From assembly GCA_024277515.1 (NCBI GenBank), contig JAJRVB010000225.1:1-13259 (forward strand): a DNA stretch of 13,259 nucleotides, read 5' to 3'. The position numbers were made by a program, and so were the translations under genes. The stretch is from Nitrospirota bacterium (lineage in GTDB: Bacteria > Nitrospirota > Thermodesulfovibrionia > UBA6902). The notes beneath the pieces were generated by a model. It saw nothing but the letters and a program-made list of their open reading frames with translations, was not told the DNA's origin and made no database searches. Of this stretch, positions 1-6,828 are shown piece by piece (the first letter of the stretch is position 1; every line of letters begins with the position of its first letter).

Positions 1-61
1 ATAATAGCCGTAAATTATGAAAAGATTGTGAAGAACCTGTGTGTTAAGTTACATTATAATC

Positions 62-1378
62 ATGAAATTGTTACTTGTATCTCCGCCATTCGGTGAAAAG
101 GGACAGATGTCAAAAGGCCTCCCCATCGCCCCTCCTGTACTCGAGTATCTGACGGGACTCACCAATAAAGTAAGGCCTGATATCAGGGTTGAACTGCTGG
201 ACGCCAACAAGGAGCCTTTTAATCCGGAACAGGTGGACGCTGACATAGTAGGGTTTACAGTCCTTACGCCGCAGTCCCCCTGGGCATACAGGATGTCTGA
301 TAAACTCAGGGAGCTCGGGAAAAAAGTGGTCCTGGGAGGGATACATGTTACGGCCCTGCCTGATGAGGCTAAAGCACATGCTGATGCGATTGTCCTCGGT
401 GAAGCCGAGCATATATGGAAAGAAGTGCTTGACGATGCAGAGTCGGACCGCATGAAACAGGTATATAAAGGAGAGTTTCCCGAGCTCACAGACCTTCCCC
501 GTCCGGTTTCAAATCTCTGGAAAACCAAATATGTTTACGGATATTTCCAGACATCAAGGGGCTGCCCCTTCAGCTGCACATTCTGTTCTGTTCACAAGTT
601 TTTCGGCGGCAAGGTGAGAATGAGGCCCATCAGCGAAGTTGTCAACGAAGTTGCTTCGAGCAAATGGAAACTGTTCTGGGGCATTGACGACAACATATGG
701 GGTGTGAGCGTCCCGAAGACGATCGAGCTATACAGGGAAATGGCCAAAAACGTCCGCATGAAGTGGTGGTTCGGATCAGGCGACTTAAAATCAGTCAGCC
801 ATCCGCGTTCCCATGAACTCCTCTCCAATGCCCGCAGGGCAGGTCTTACAGCAGTACTGCTGGGGTGGGAGTCAAACAACCTTTCGAGCCTTGAGGAGTA
901 TAAGGCAGCAACAAAACAGGGCAGGGAAAGAAGAGACGCAATAAAAAAAATAAGGGATTACGGCATAGAAGTGATGCTCTTCATAATGGTGGGAGGCAGG
1001 CAGGACAAAAGAGAAGACTTTGACGGCATACTGAAGTTGTGTAATGAACTGAAAGTTTCCGCCCACCCCGTAATGACAACACCATTTCCGGGCACGGAAT
1101 TATATGAAATCTACAAGCCATATCTTATTGAAGGGTTCGGCTGGGACAGCTATGACGGCAACCGCGCTGTTTTTGAGCACCCGAGCATGAGTCCCCGAGA
1201 GAGAGAGGAAGCGATCATCCGCCTGAGATCGGACCTCTTCAGTATTCCGAAGATATTACAGAGGATGGCCCGGGTATCATGGAGGGGGTTCCCGATGAGC
1301 CATATCACCTCATGGATGGTCCAGTACCCTCAGGGCCGTGCCTTCAAACAATACGCAAAAGAAAAGGGGATGTTGTAA
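62..1378 (+). CDS. B12-binding domain radical SAM protein
   Basis: A 438-residue protein with two parts. The N-terminal ~130 residues look like a cobalamin-binding Rossmann domain: it starts MKLLLVSPPFG and has the GGIHVTALPDEA stretch typical of this superfamily. A radical SAM barrel follows, with the 4Fe-4S motif C168-x3-C172-x2-C175 inside SRGCPFSCTFC. Family members (BchE, HpnJ and methyltransferase types) do radical methylations, ring formations or rearrangements; the substrate here cannot be read from sequence. The frame is open from a GTG at 41, but ATG 62 gives the canonical domain start. Neither start has a good Shine-Dalgarno sequence, and a perfect TATAAT lies at 55-60 just before the ATG, so the start is uncertain. 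The cytochrome gene begins 33 bases downstream on the same strand. Family assignment is firm; function is open. Confidence 0.88.
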   Translation: MKLLLVSPPFGEKGQMSKGLPIAPPVLEYLTGLTNKVRPDIRVELLDANKEPFNPEQVDADIVGFTVLTPQSPWAYRMSDKLRELGKKVVLGGIHVTALPDEAKAHADAIVLGEAEHIWKEVLDDAESDRMKQVYKGEFPELTDLPRPVSNLWKTKYVYGYFQTSRGCPFSCTFCSVHKFFGGKVRMRPISEVVNEVASSKWKLFWGIDDNIWGVSVPKTIELYREMAKNVRMKWWFGSGDLKSVSHPRSHELLSNARRAGLTAVLLGWESNNLSSLEEYKAATKQGRERRDAIKKIRDYGIEVMLFIMVGGRQDKREDFDGILKLCNELKVSAHPVMTTPFPGTELYEIYKPYLIEGFGWDSYDGNRAVFEHPSMSPREREEAIIRLRSDLFSIPKILQRMARVSWRGFPMSHITSWMVQYPQGRAFKQYAKEKGML

Positions 1379-1411
1379 TATCGGGGTAAAACCTTGATAT
1401 GATTTCATCTT

Positions 1412-2341
1412 ATGAAAAAAATATTTCTTATATGCATAATCATTCCGGCCCTTGCAGGGGCGTACGTCTATTACCTTTTCAGCAGTGAGATGACGGGCAA
1501 AATCATGCGGTGGATGTCCGGGCATGACGTTTCGGTAGACTTGTCCGGACAGCGTCCGTCTGAAGACGCGGAAACTATAGAAAGAGGACGCGCGGTTTAC
1601 GAAAAATACTGCCCCATATGCCACGGGGAAAAAGGCGACGGCAGGAACAGGATGGCTGTTAATGTTAAGACAAAACCCCGGGATTTCACCGGAGGAATTT
1701 ACAAGTTCCGTTCAACACCAACAGGTTCACTGCCGACTGACAATGATATTTATTTGACCATAAGCCGGGGGCTGCGGGGCACGGCCATGCTGCCATGGTT
1801 TGGGCTCAGTACAAGTGATAAGTGGGCCGTAACATATTACATTAAAACGCTGTCAGAGAGGTTTACAGATGAAGAACCTGATGCCCCGGTTTCCATACCA
1901 CAACTGCCGGATACGTGGAAGGACGCTGTAAACAGAGGACTGATATTGTACGGCAAAGCAAAATGCCGGGATTGTCACGGCCGCACAGGAGATGGAGACG
2001 GGCCTAAGGCCGATGAACTCAAGGACGACCGCGGCCTGCCGATAAGGCCGAGGAGCTTTTTAAGGGAATCTTTTAAACGGGGACCATCTATTGAGGATGT
2101 TTATCTCTCAATCACGACAGGCCTTGACGGCACACCGATGGCATCGTATGATGATGCAATGACGAATGAGGAACGTCTTGCCACAGCAGCCTATGTTCAT
2201 TCCATTGCCGGCCGGCGTCCCCGCAAACAGGGGGGGATGCTCGAAATGGTACCCATGACTCCGGATGAACGCGCGGGCATGATGATTTATTATCCATCCA
2301 TACCTGTCGGCATGATGCGGTACGGGATGATGCGGGAATGA
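1412..2341 (+). CDS. two-haem cytochrome c
   Basis: A 309-residue protein with a hydrophobic N-terminus (residues ~4-23) that acts as a signal peptide or uncleaved anchor, placing the rest in the periplasm. Two class I cytochrome c domains follow, with haem-binding CxxCH motifs at 67-71 (CPICH) and 185-189 (CRDCH). Each has a downstream Met suited to be the sixth iron ligand, M126 in AMLPWF and M243 in TPMASY. It should carry electrons in respiration; partners are unknown. The last 34 residues hold nine Met, which is unusual. No Shine-Dalgarno sequence is visible. A TATGAT at 1398-1403 sits 8 bases before the ATG, so a leaderless transcript is possible, or the gene is translated from the upstream mRNA. 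rsmE starts 19 bases after the stop. Confidence 0.9.
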   Translation: MKKIFLICIIIPALAGAYVYYLFSSEMTGKIMRWMSGHDVSVDLSGQRPSEDAETIERGRAVYEKYCPICHGEKGDGRNRMAVNVKTKPRDFTGGIYKFRSTPTGSLPTDNDIYLTISRGLRGTAMLPWFGLSTSDKWAVTYYIKTLSERFTDEEPDAPVSIPQLPDTWKDAVNRGLILYGKAKCRDCHGRTGDGDGPKADELKDDRGLPIRPRSFLRESFKRGPSIEDVYLSITTGLDGTPMASYDDAMTNEERLATAAYVHSIAGRRPRKQGGMLEMVPMTPDERAGMMIYYPSIPVGMMRYGMMRE

Positions 2342-2360
2342 TGAAACAGGAGGTTCCTTC

Positions 2361-3110
2361 ATGATCCGCTTATTTCTTTCCCATGAGCATCTTGCTTCCA
2401 AAGAAATAATAATTACGGGCGGTCACGCACGCCACCTTGCACTGGTGCTTAGAGCCCGGCCAGGGGAACCGATCGTGGTATTTGACGGCCGCGGGTACAA
2501 ATACGACTGCCGGATAGTGCGGATCCACAAGAGAGAGGTCGTTGCGGAGTTAATGAAGAAAACCCCATGCTCGCTGGAATCTCCTGTTACGATCACCCTT
2601 GCACAGGGCGTGCCCAAGGGAGACAAAATGGACTTCATAATACAGAAGTCAACAGAGCTCGGCATTCACAAAGTAATTCCCGTAATTACCGAACGCTCAC
2701 AGGTAAGGCATACCGATAAAATCAGGAGATGGAGAAAGATCGCGCTCTCAGCTTCAGAGCAGTCAGGAAGAGACAAAATCCCCGAAATTGATGAGCCGGT
2801 CGATTTTCAGGAATTTCTGTCCGGACACTCTATCCCTTTGGAAAAAGAGGCCCGGCATGGATTTTCCGGAATAATCTTTTCCGAGGGGCATAAAGAAAAC
2901 AATCTCAGAAAATTCTTAAGCAGCCTCGGGGATACCCGGGAAATTACCCTTTTAATCGGTCCGGAGGGGGGGTTTTCCGGCGAAGAAACAGCAAACGCCG
3001 TTCAGAAAGGTTTCATGGAAGTTTCATTAGGCCCAAGAATACTCCGGACTGAAACGGCCCCGGTAGCGGCCATAAGCATCATTCAGTATGAACTGGGGGA
3101 TATGGGATAA
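2361..3110 (+). CDS. rsmE: 16S rRNA (uracil-1498-N3)-methyltransferase RsmE
   Basis: At 249 residues this is normal RsmE length. The family methylates N3 of U1498 in 16S rRNA within the assembled 30S subunit, using SAM. The N-terminal PUA-like RNA-binding part (about 1-70) is followed by a SPOUT/trefoil-knot domain. Diagnostic motifs are visible: QKSTELG (95-101), IGPEGGF (199-205) and LGPRILRTETA (223-233), which build the knotted SAM site. The start is fixed by AGGAGG at 2348-2353, seven bases before the ATG. It follows the cytochrome gene by 19 bases and is probably on the same transcript, although the two proteins have no obvious shared job. Confidence 0.96.
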   Translation: MIRLFLSHEHLASKEIIITGGHARHLALVLRARPGEPIVVFDGRGYKYDCRIVRIHKREVVAELMKKTPCSLESPVTITLAQGVPKGDKMDFIIQKSTELGIHKVIPVITERSQVRHTDKIRRWRKIALSASEQSGRDKIPEIDEPVDFQEFLSGHSIPLEKEARHGFSGIIFSEGHKENNLRKFLSSLGDTREITLLIGPEGGFSGEETANAVQKGFMEVSLGPRILRTETAPVAAISIIQYELGDMG

Positions 3111-3125
3111 AAGATGCTTTATCCC
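3104..3125. terminator. hairpin shared by two converging genes
   Basis: An 8-bp perfect stem (GGGATAAA / TTTATCCC, arms 3104-3111 and 3118-3125, 6-base loop) overlaps the stop codons of rsmE and the PilZ gene, which converge with only 8 bases between them. Only a short T-rich tail (TTTCT) follows on the plus strand, so bidirectional termination is plausible but weak. Confidence 0.35.
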
Positions 3126-3490
3126 TTTCTGCCGGATTCCGGGTTTCTCTGCTCTTCGACCCATAGATCATACGCATAATCGAGGATATGACTTTTAGCT
3201 TCCATGTCTATCTCACGGAATGCAATACCGATACAACACTTGTCATCAACCTGTTCTTTCCAGGCAACGTCGCCTGACACGTCGACAAAAGAGTCCATAT
3301 CAGGCATCTTCACTCTTAAATTGAGAGGTTCCTGGAGTGCAAGTCCGAACACCCCCGCTTCAAAACATAATCCGCTCCGGGAAAAGTTTCTCGTTACACC
3401 GTTAAAAAATGCATCCGATCCATTGGACACTTTAACTGATACATCGAGGGAGACATTAAACCTCATAAACCTCCGTCTTTCACTTAACAT
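3119..3490 (-). CDS. PilZ domain protein
   Basis: A 123-residue single-domain protein. Both halves of the PilZ c-di-GMP-binding signature are present: RxxxR at R6-R10 (ERRRFMR) and N/D-x-S-x-x-G at N35-S37-G40 (NFSRSG), followed by a beta-barrel-like run ending in GIAFREI. Proteins of this type bind c-di-GMP and pass the signal to motility, polysaccharide or regulatory partners. There is no fused output domain, so the partner must be separate. A strong GGAGGAG Shine-Dalgarno sequence just before the ATG fixes the start. It lies downstream, on the same strand, of the Cys-rich mini-ORF and the bactofilin gene. Confidence 0.9.
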   Translation of the reverse strand: MLSERRRFMRFNVSLDVSVKVSNGSDAFFNGVTRNFSRSGLCFEAGVFGLALQEPLNLRVKMPDMDSFVDVSGDVAWKEQVDDKCCIGIAFREIDMEAKSHILDYAYDLWVEEQRNPESGRKG

Positions 3491-3550
3491 TTCCTTCTCC
3501 TCCAGGCAAAGACATACACCCTGCCGGCCTTTGTTGATCTTATTAGCTTT

Positions 3551-3640
3551 TCAATATTCACTACGATGAGGCTTTACCATCTGGCACTCCTCATAATAGG
3601 GACAGACCCTGCACCTTCCTATGCAATACGGAATACTCAT
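3551..3640 (-). CDS. 29-residue Cys-rich peptide (hypothetical)
   Basis: A short ORF of 29 codons plus TGA. It starts MSIPYCIG and contains four Cys spaced C6-x3-C10-x2-C13-x5-C19 (CIGRCRVCPYYEEC), a pattern like those that hold Fe-S clusters or zinc. GGTGGAG lies three bases before the ATG; a GTG at 3649 is an alternative in-frame start. It sits on the same strand between bactofilin and PilZ, so it could be in their transcript. I recognise no family. Four Cys in 29 residues is the main reason to call it; it could be chance. Confidence 0.4.
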   Translation of the reverse strand: MSIPYCIGRCRVCPYYEECQMVKPHRSEY

Positions 3641-3688
3641 AATCTCCACCGCCGTCTTATGTTATTTGCATTGCTCCGGTCCGGAGAC

Positions 3689-3726
3689 AATTTATTTATT
3701 GTATCTATATCAATAACAAATAAATT
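3689..3726 (-). terminator. AT-rich hairpin at the end of the bactofilin gene
   Basis: AATTTATTTATTG (3689-3701) pairs with 3711-3726 over 13 bp with a 3-base bulge, and the stem covers the bactofilin stop codon. A second short perfect inverted repeat, CTCCGG-T-CCGGAG, follows at 3674-3686. There is no clean T-run, so this could be an mRNA 3' stabiliser or attenuator rather than a full terminator. Confidence 0.35.
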
Positions 3727-4384
3727 ATTTTGCTTCTTGCTTCTCTTTTAAAGGGGGCTTTAAATCCACGACTTTTTTCTCCGGACCATTCTTTACGACT
3801 TTAAGCCCTTCCTGGAGATGAGAAATCCGGACTTCAACTTTGGCCCCTTTGGCAATCGATATAGACTCCTTGTAGAGCAGCTCCCCTGATCCCCTGGCAT
3901 TGGAACCTATTTCAATATCATTGCCTTCCAGTTTCCCGGTGAATTCACCGTTTACATATATCGTTCCCTTTGCCTTTACATCGCCCTCACTGAATTTGCC
4001 GGTAATTTTTACATTGCTGCCGGCAATAATATTTCCGCTTTTCAGTTCACCCTCAATGTCAACACTTCCCCCTGCTGTTTCAATGTTCCCTTTGCAGGTC
4101 CCCTTGATCACAATATTTGAATCCTGTAATGACTTTATATTTCCTTCAACATCTCCACTCAGCTCCAGGTCACACGTCACATTAATATCGCCGGTCAGCT
4201 TGCTTCCCTTTAATATCTTGTTCACGCCCGGCGCGGCTACCTTGGCGGCGGCAGGTTTTACGACCGTCTCTTCACTGAAATCCTGCTTTACCGGTTCTTC
4301 GATATTCTCTTTCTGTCCATTTACATTGTGTCCGTTTCCTTCTGTTTTAACACTGCCTCCGTCTGATGACCATTTAGTAAACAT
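3725..4384 (-). CDS. bactofilin family cytoskeletal protein
   Basis: A 219-residue protein. Residues ~1-52 are a polar, probably disordered tail (rich in Gly, Asn, Glu, then Ala/Pro/Lys). Residues ~54-185 are the bactofilin right-handed beta-helix, seen as short repeats such as LTGDI, LSGDVEGNI, IKGTCKGNI, ITGKFSEGDV and VNGEFTGKL. A charged Lys-rich C-terminus follows. Bactofilins polymerise without nucleotide and scaffold cell-wall enzymes, stalks, polarity or motility machinery at the inner membrane face. The start is supported by GGAGGG about five bases before the ATG. The Cys-rich mini-ORF and PilZ gene follow on the same strand; a lytic transglycosylase occurs in the window but 6.4 kb away, so no direct link is claimed. 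Confidence 0.93.
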   Translation of the reverse strand: MFTKWSSDGGSVKTEGNGHNVNGQKENIEEPVKQDFSEETVVKPAAAKVAAPGVNKILKGSKLTGDINVTCDLELSGDVEGNIKSLQDSNIVIKGTCKGNIETAGGSVDIEGELKSGNIIAGSNVKITGKFSEGDVKAKGTIYVNGEFTGKLEGNDIEIGSNARGSGELLYKESISIAKGAKVEVRISHLQEGLKVVKNGPEKKVVDLKPPLKEKQEAK

Positions 4385-4616
4385 TTTTCCCTCCGTATAT
4401 TTATTCAGTCCTGATTCAATCTTTAGATATACTTTACAGTTTTCATCGGTACATCCCGGCTGAAACTTAAATCACACCTTACGTCTGTTTAATGGTAAAA
4501 AACAGGAGACCTCTGCACGTATCATAAGCTACATTCATCCCGCTTATCAAGCTTTTTTGAGGCATGAAAAAGGCTGCCGTAAATCCGGCGTAATTGTACT
4601 GTTGATAAGCCATGAT

Positions 4617-6056
4617 TTACGTTGCACATTCCTCATTAACCACCGTCGGCAGATCCTCCATGTGACCTGCTATCTGAAGATGCGAAAGTTCCTGCAGTGA
4701 CTCTACCGCACCGCCCATAGCCAGGCCTTCGGACCTGCTCCTTGCTATACTCCATATCACCACAGAGCAGCCGGCAGAAACGAAACAGAGGATGCCGGCA
4801 AAAACAAAGGCTATTACATACGCCTGTGTTGCATCAAACAGCACACCCCCTACAACCGGGCCGAGAATTCCCGCAACACCGTAAGCCGTAAATATCCATC
4901 CGTAATTCATGCCGATATTTTTTGTGCCGAAGTAGTCGGCCGTTGCGGATGGGAAGAGCGCAAAGTTGCCGCCAAAGTTCAGTCCTACCCATGCTGATGC
5001 GAGAAAGACGGCTACATGGGATTCAACATTTACAAGGAGCATAAAGGCCATGCCCTGAGCAAGAAACATTATCATCATTGCCCGGGGTCTGTCTATCAGG
5101 TCACTGACCTTGCCCCAGAATATGCGTCCAATCGCGTTAAATACGGCAAGTATGCCGACAGGTTCTATAAAACGTCCAAATCCTCCCATCCATGCGGGCG
5201 CAAAGGTCTTGTCTCCAAGGATCGAACCCATAAGAGGTTTCCACTGCCCGATTGCCATGAGTCCGGATGTAGCGCTGAAAATAAAGGTGATCCAGAGCAT
5301 ACAGGCCAGCGGGGTGTTCAGCATCTCCTGCCATTCTGTATCAGGATTTTCATTGCTCCGGCCGCTCTCTGCCGTCCATCCCGGAGGCTGCCATCCAGGT
5401 TCTGGATTTCTGAGCAGGGAGGCCCCAAGCAGGACAATCACTGCACATGTCACACCATGCAGAACAAAAAAGGTCTGCCACCCAATTCCGAACCCGCTTC
5501 CCTGAGATATACCGAGGGCAACGAGAAGCATATCGGATAACCCCATGGCATCTGCTCCGGTCCCGGGAGGCAGGAGAAGTACTGATGCAGGACCCGCAAA
5601 AAAAAGCGCACCCGCTCCGAAACCCGCAACCGAAAACCCGGTGACAAGGCCCTTTTTGTCGGGAAACCACTTCATGCAGGCTGCTATCGGACAGACATAT
5701 GCAAATCCAATCCCTGCCCCCCCAAGCACCCCGTATGTCAGATAAAGCGTCCATGGCCTGCTCTCTTCAACCAGAACTGATCCAAGCAGAAACGACAGAC
5801 CAAGGAGTATGCCACCTATTGAGGCTACTTTACGCGGACCAATCCTGTCCTGAAGCCGGCCTGCCGGAATCATGACCAGAGCAAATGTCATCAGGGCTAT
5901 GGAAAATGCCCATTGCGTCGTCGTGCGGTCCCAGCCGAACTCCATCTCAAGTGGCTTGATAAAGACACTGAATGCGTAAACGGTCCCAAGGATGATCTGT
6001 ACAATCAGGGCCCCGGCCAGCACTCTCCAGCGGTTACTATTCTGATCTCTACCCAT
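4617..6056 (-). CDS. MFS transporter, oxalate/formate antiporter (OFA) family-like
   Basis: A 479-residue polytopic membrane protein with about 12 hydrophobic segments. MFS motif A is present between helices 2 and 3 (GRLQDRIGPRK, 66-76). The N-terminus (VLAGALIVQIILGTVYAFSV) and the FGWDRTTTQWAFS stretch are typical of the OFA group, named after OxlT. OFA members exchange or import small carboxylates, but substrate cannot be inferred from the family alone. There is a longer loop around 160-195 and a polar C-terminal tail of ~35 residues. GGAGGAG lies just before the ATG. A sigma-54-like promoter lies at 6113-6128, so expression may depend on an enhancer-binding activator and a specific signal. 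It stands alone on its strand, with no metabolic enzyme beside it to suggest a substrate. Confidence 0.9.
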   Translation of the reverse strand: MGRDQNSNRWRVLAGALIVQIILGTVYAFSVFIKPLEMEFGWDRTTTQWAFSIALMTFALVMIPAGRLQDRIGPRKVASIGGILLGLSFLLGSVLVEESRPWTLYLTYGVLGGAGIGFAYVCPIAACMKWFPDKKGLVTGFSVAGFGAGALFFAGPASVLLLPPGTGADAMGLSDMLLVALGISQGSGFGIGWQTFFVLHGVTCAVIVLLGASLLRNPEPGWQPPGWTAESGRSNENPDTEWQEMLNTPLACMLWITFIFSATSGLMAIGQWKPLMGSILGDKTFAPAWMGGFGRFIEPVGILAVFNAIGRIFWGKVSDLIDRPRAMMIMFLAQGMAFMLLVNVESHVAVFLASAWVGLNFGGNFALFPSATADYFGTKNIGMNYGWIFTAYGVAGILGPVVGGVLFDATQAYVIAFVFAGILCFVSAGCSVVIWSIARSRSEGLAMGGAVESLQELSHLQIAGHMEDLPTVVNEECAT

Positions 6057-6112
6057 TTATTCTCCTCCAATTTTGAACAACCGGTGACCTGCTGATAATG
6101 CAGGGCCATCAA

Positions 6113-6128
6113 TGCAAAATCAATGCCA
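6113..6128 (-). promoter_or_regulatory. sigma-54 (RpoN) promoter for the MFS transporter
   Basis: Read on the minus strand the site is TGGCATTGATTTTGCA. Against the RpoN consensus TGGCACG-N4-TTGCW it matches everywhere except two bases, and the critical GG and GC pairs have the exact 12-base register. Transcription would start near 6101, leaving a ~45-base leader before the ATG at 6056. Confidence 0.6.
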
Positions 6129-6158
6129 CTGGACAACTATACGAAATATATAAATTCC

Positions 6159-6181
6159 TGTCCGGATTACAGGGACGGACA
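6159..6181. promoter_or_regulatory. inverted repeat, possible activator site
   Basis: TGTCCG (6159-6164) and CGGACA (6176-6181) form a perfect inverted repeat with an 11-base centre, about 60 bases upstream of the predicted sigma-54 start. It could bind a dimeric regulator. A nested CCTGT/ACAGG pairing exists too. Single copy, so weak. Confidence 0.25.
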
Positions 6182-6283
6182 AACAGAAATGTGACTGCTG
6201 AGTGACATAATAATGACATGCGGCGGTTTGTATAAAAAAGCGGTGAATTCCTGAAATTAAAGAAATTCATGAGACAGTCCGTA

Positions 6284-6318
6284 TAAAAAAAAAGATGTCC
6301 TGATTTTTTCAGGACATC
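6284..6318 (-). terminator. intrinsic terminator on the minus strand
   Basis: A perfect 10-bp stem GATGTCCTGA / TCAGGACATC (arms 6294-6303 and 6309-6318, 5-base loop) is flanked on its left by nine A (6285-6293), which is a U-run when read on the minus strand. It is a textbook Rho-independent terminator for leftward transcription, yet no leftward protein gene is convincing to its right. Confidence 0.7.
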
Positions 6319-6342
6319 CAAAAGCGATGAAAAGGTGGTGAA

Positions 6343-6504
6343 ATGAAGATGCAGGTTATCAGAAAAACAGTCCTGGGGCTGAAAGAACTGGGTGCTCACG
6401 CCTATATGAATCTCAAAGTCTCCTTTGTGCAGAGAAAACTCAGGAAGCAGGAAACTATGCGTCATGCCACACTGATGTCAGGAAGCATTAAACGTGTCAA
6501 GTAG
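6343..6504 (+). CDS. small basic protein (hypothetical, 53 aa)
   Basis: ATG at 6343 is preceded by AGGTGG with good spacing and opens a 53-codon frame ending in TAG, followed closely by eight T. The product is strongly basic, with 13 Lys/Arg against two Glu, and has no Cys. It begins MKMQVIRKTVLGLKELG and ends SGSIKRVK. No signal peptide or long hydrophobic stretch is seen, so it may be cytosolic and bind nucleic acid or membrane. It lies divergently from the transporter and upstream of the tiny-ORF/radical SAM block. Family unknown; whether it is really translated is moderately supported by the ribosome site. Confidence 0.5.
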   Translation: MKMQVIRKTVLGLKELGAHAYMNLKVSFVQRKLRKQETMRHATLMSGSIKRVK

Positions 6505-6649
6505 CAATTTTTTTTAACTCATTTACCCTGCATGCGCAGCCTTTATCCATACCAGGCCCTCTTCCGCTATACCATCATTTCCTGATTTGTGCCGTAACCG
6601 CTGACAACTCAATCAGCGGGACTTAACAATCCCTGACTCATCCGCGACC

Positions 6650-6677
6650 TTGACAATGAAAATTAAACTGATATCAT
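6650..6677 (+). promoter_or_regulatory. strong sigma-70 promoter
   Basis: A consensus -35 TTGACA (6650-6655), a 16-base spacer and a near-consensus -10 TATCAT (6672-6677). Transcription would begin near 6684, directly before a GGGTA/TACCC mini-hairpin (6686-6700) that would sit at the mRNA 5' end. It drives the tiny ORFs from 6724 and probably the radical SAM gene. Confidence 0.65.
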
Positions 6678-6706
6678 TTGTATATGGGTAAAAAATACCC
6701 GGACGG

Positions 6707-6719
6707 AAAGGAGGTGATC
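6707..6719 (+). promoter_or_regulatory. unusually complete Shine-Dalgarno sequence with two overlapping starts
   Basis: AAAGGAGGTGATC is complementary over 13 bases to the usual 3' end of bacterial 16S rRNA. Two ATGs follow in ATGGATG. The first (6720) gives only the 7-residue MDDKAFE, ending at 6743. The second (6724), nine bases after GGAGG, opens the 34-residue ORF. Which is used is not decidable from sequence. Confidence 0.7.
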
Positions 6720-6723
6720 ATGG

Positions 6724-6828
6724 ATGACAAAGCCTTTGAGTAAAAAGGTCCTCTTGAAGGAAGCTGCTTTCTGGGGTGTGCTCAAGAAGATGGCAAGAGA
6801 AAATCCCGGGACGGTATGCCGCAAGTGA
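6724..6828 (+). CDS. 34-residue peptide ORF, possible RiPP precursor or leader
   Basis: A 34-codon frame starting MTKPLSKKVLLKEAAFWG and ending PGTVCRK, with one Cys (residue 32) and one Trp (17). The middle is likely amphipathic helix (VLLKEAAFWGVLKKMA). It has a consensus sigma-70 promoter and a 13-base Shine-Dalgarno match, strong expression signals for so small a frame. A SPASM radical SAM gene starts 161 bases after its stop, and such enzymes often modify short peptides encoded just upstream. I do not recognise the peptide. Its last codons overlap the next small ORF in another frame, so a split or frameshifted single peptide is also possible. Confidence 0.5.
   Translation: MTKPLSKKVLLKEAAFWGVLKKMARENPGTVCRK

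Noticed and set aside
3900..4463. 187-codon plus-strand frame opposite bactofilin
   Set aside because: Pro/Ser/Phe-rich antisense of a repeated beta-helix gene; no ribosome site or recognisable domain.
4542..4610. GCTTATCAA (4542-4550) and TTGATAAGC (4602-4610) as a terminator after the transporter
   Set aside because: The arms are 51 bases apart without a T-run in the right place; perhaps a regulatory dyad, not supported enough to annotate.
5016..5540. 174-codon plus-strand frame opposite the transporter
   Set aside because: Antisense to an intact transporter gene, with codon content of a shadow frame.
6109..6465. 118-codon minus-strand frame as a gene
   Set aside because: It runs through the strong terminator hairpin and opposite the 53-residue gene, has low-quality composition and no ribosome site.
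6598..6619. CCGCTGA/TCAGCGG hairpin as terminator of the 53-residue gene
   Set aside because: A 7-bp stem with no following T-run; the T-run at 6508-6515 has no clear stem before it.
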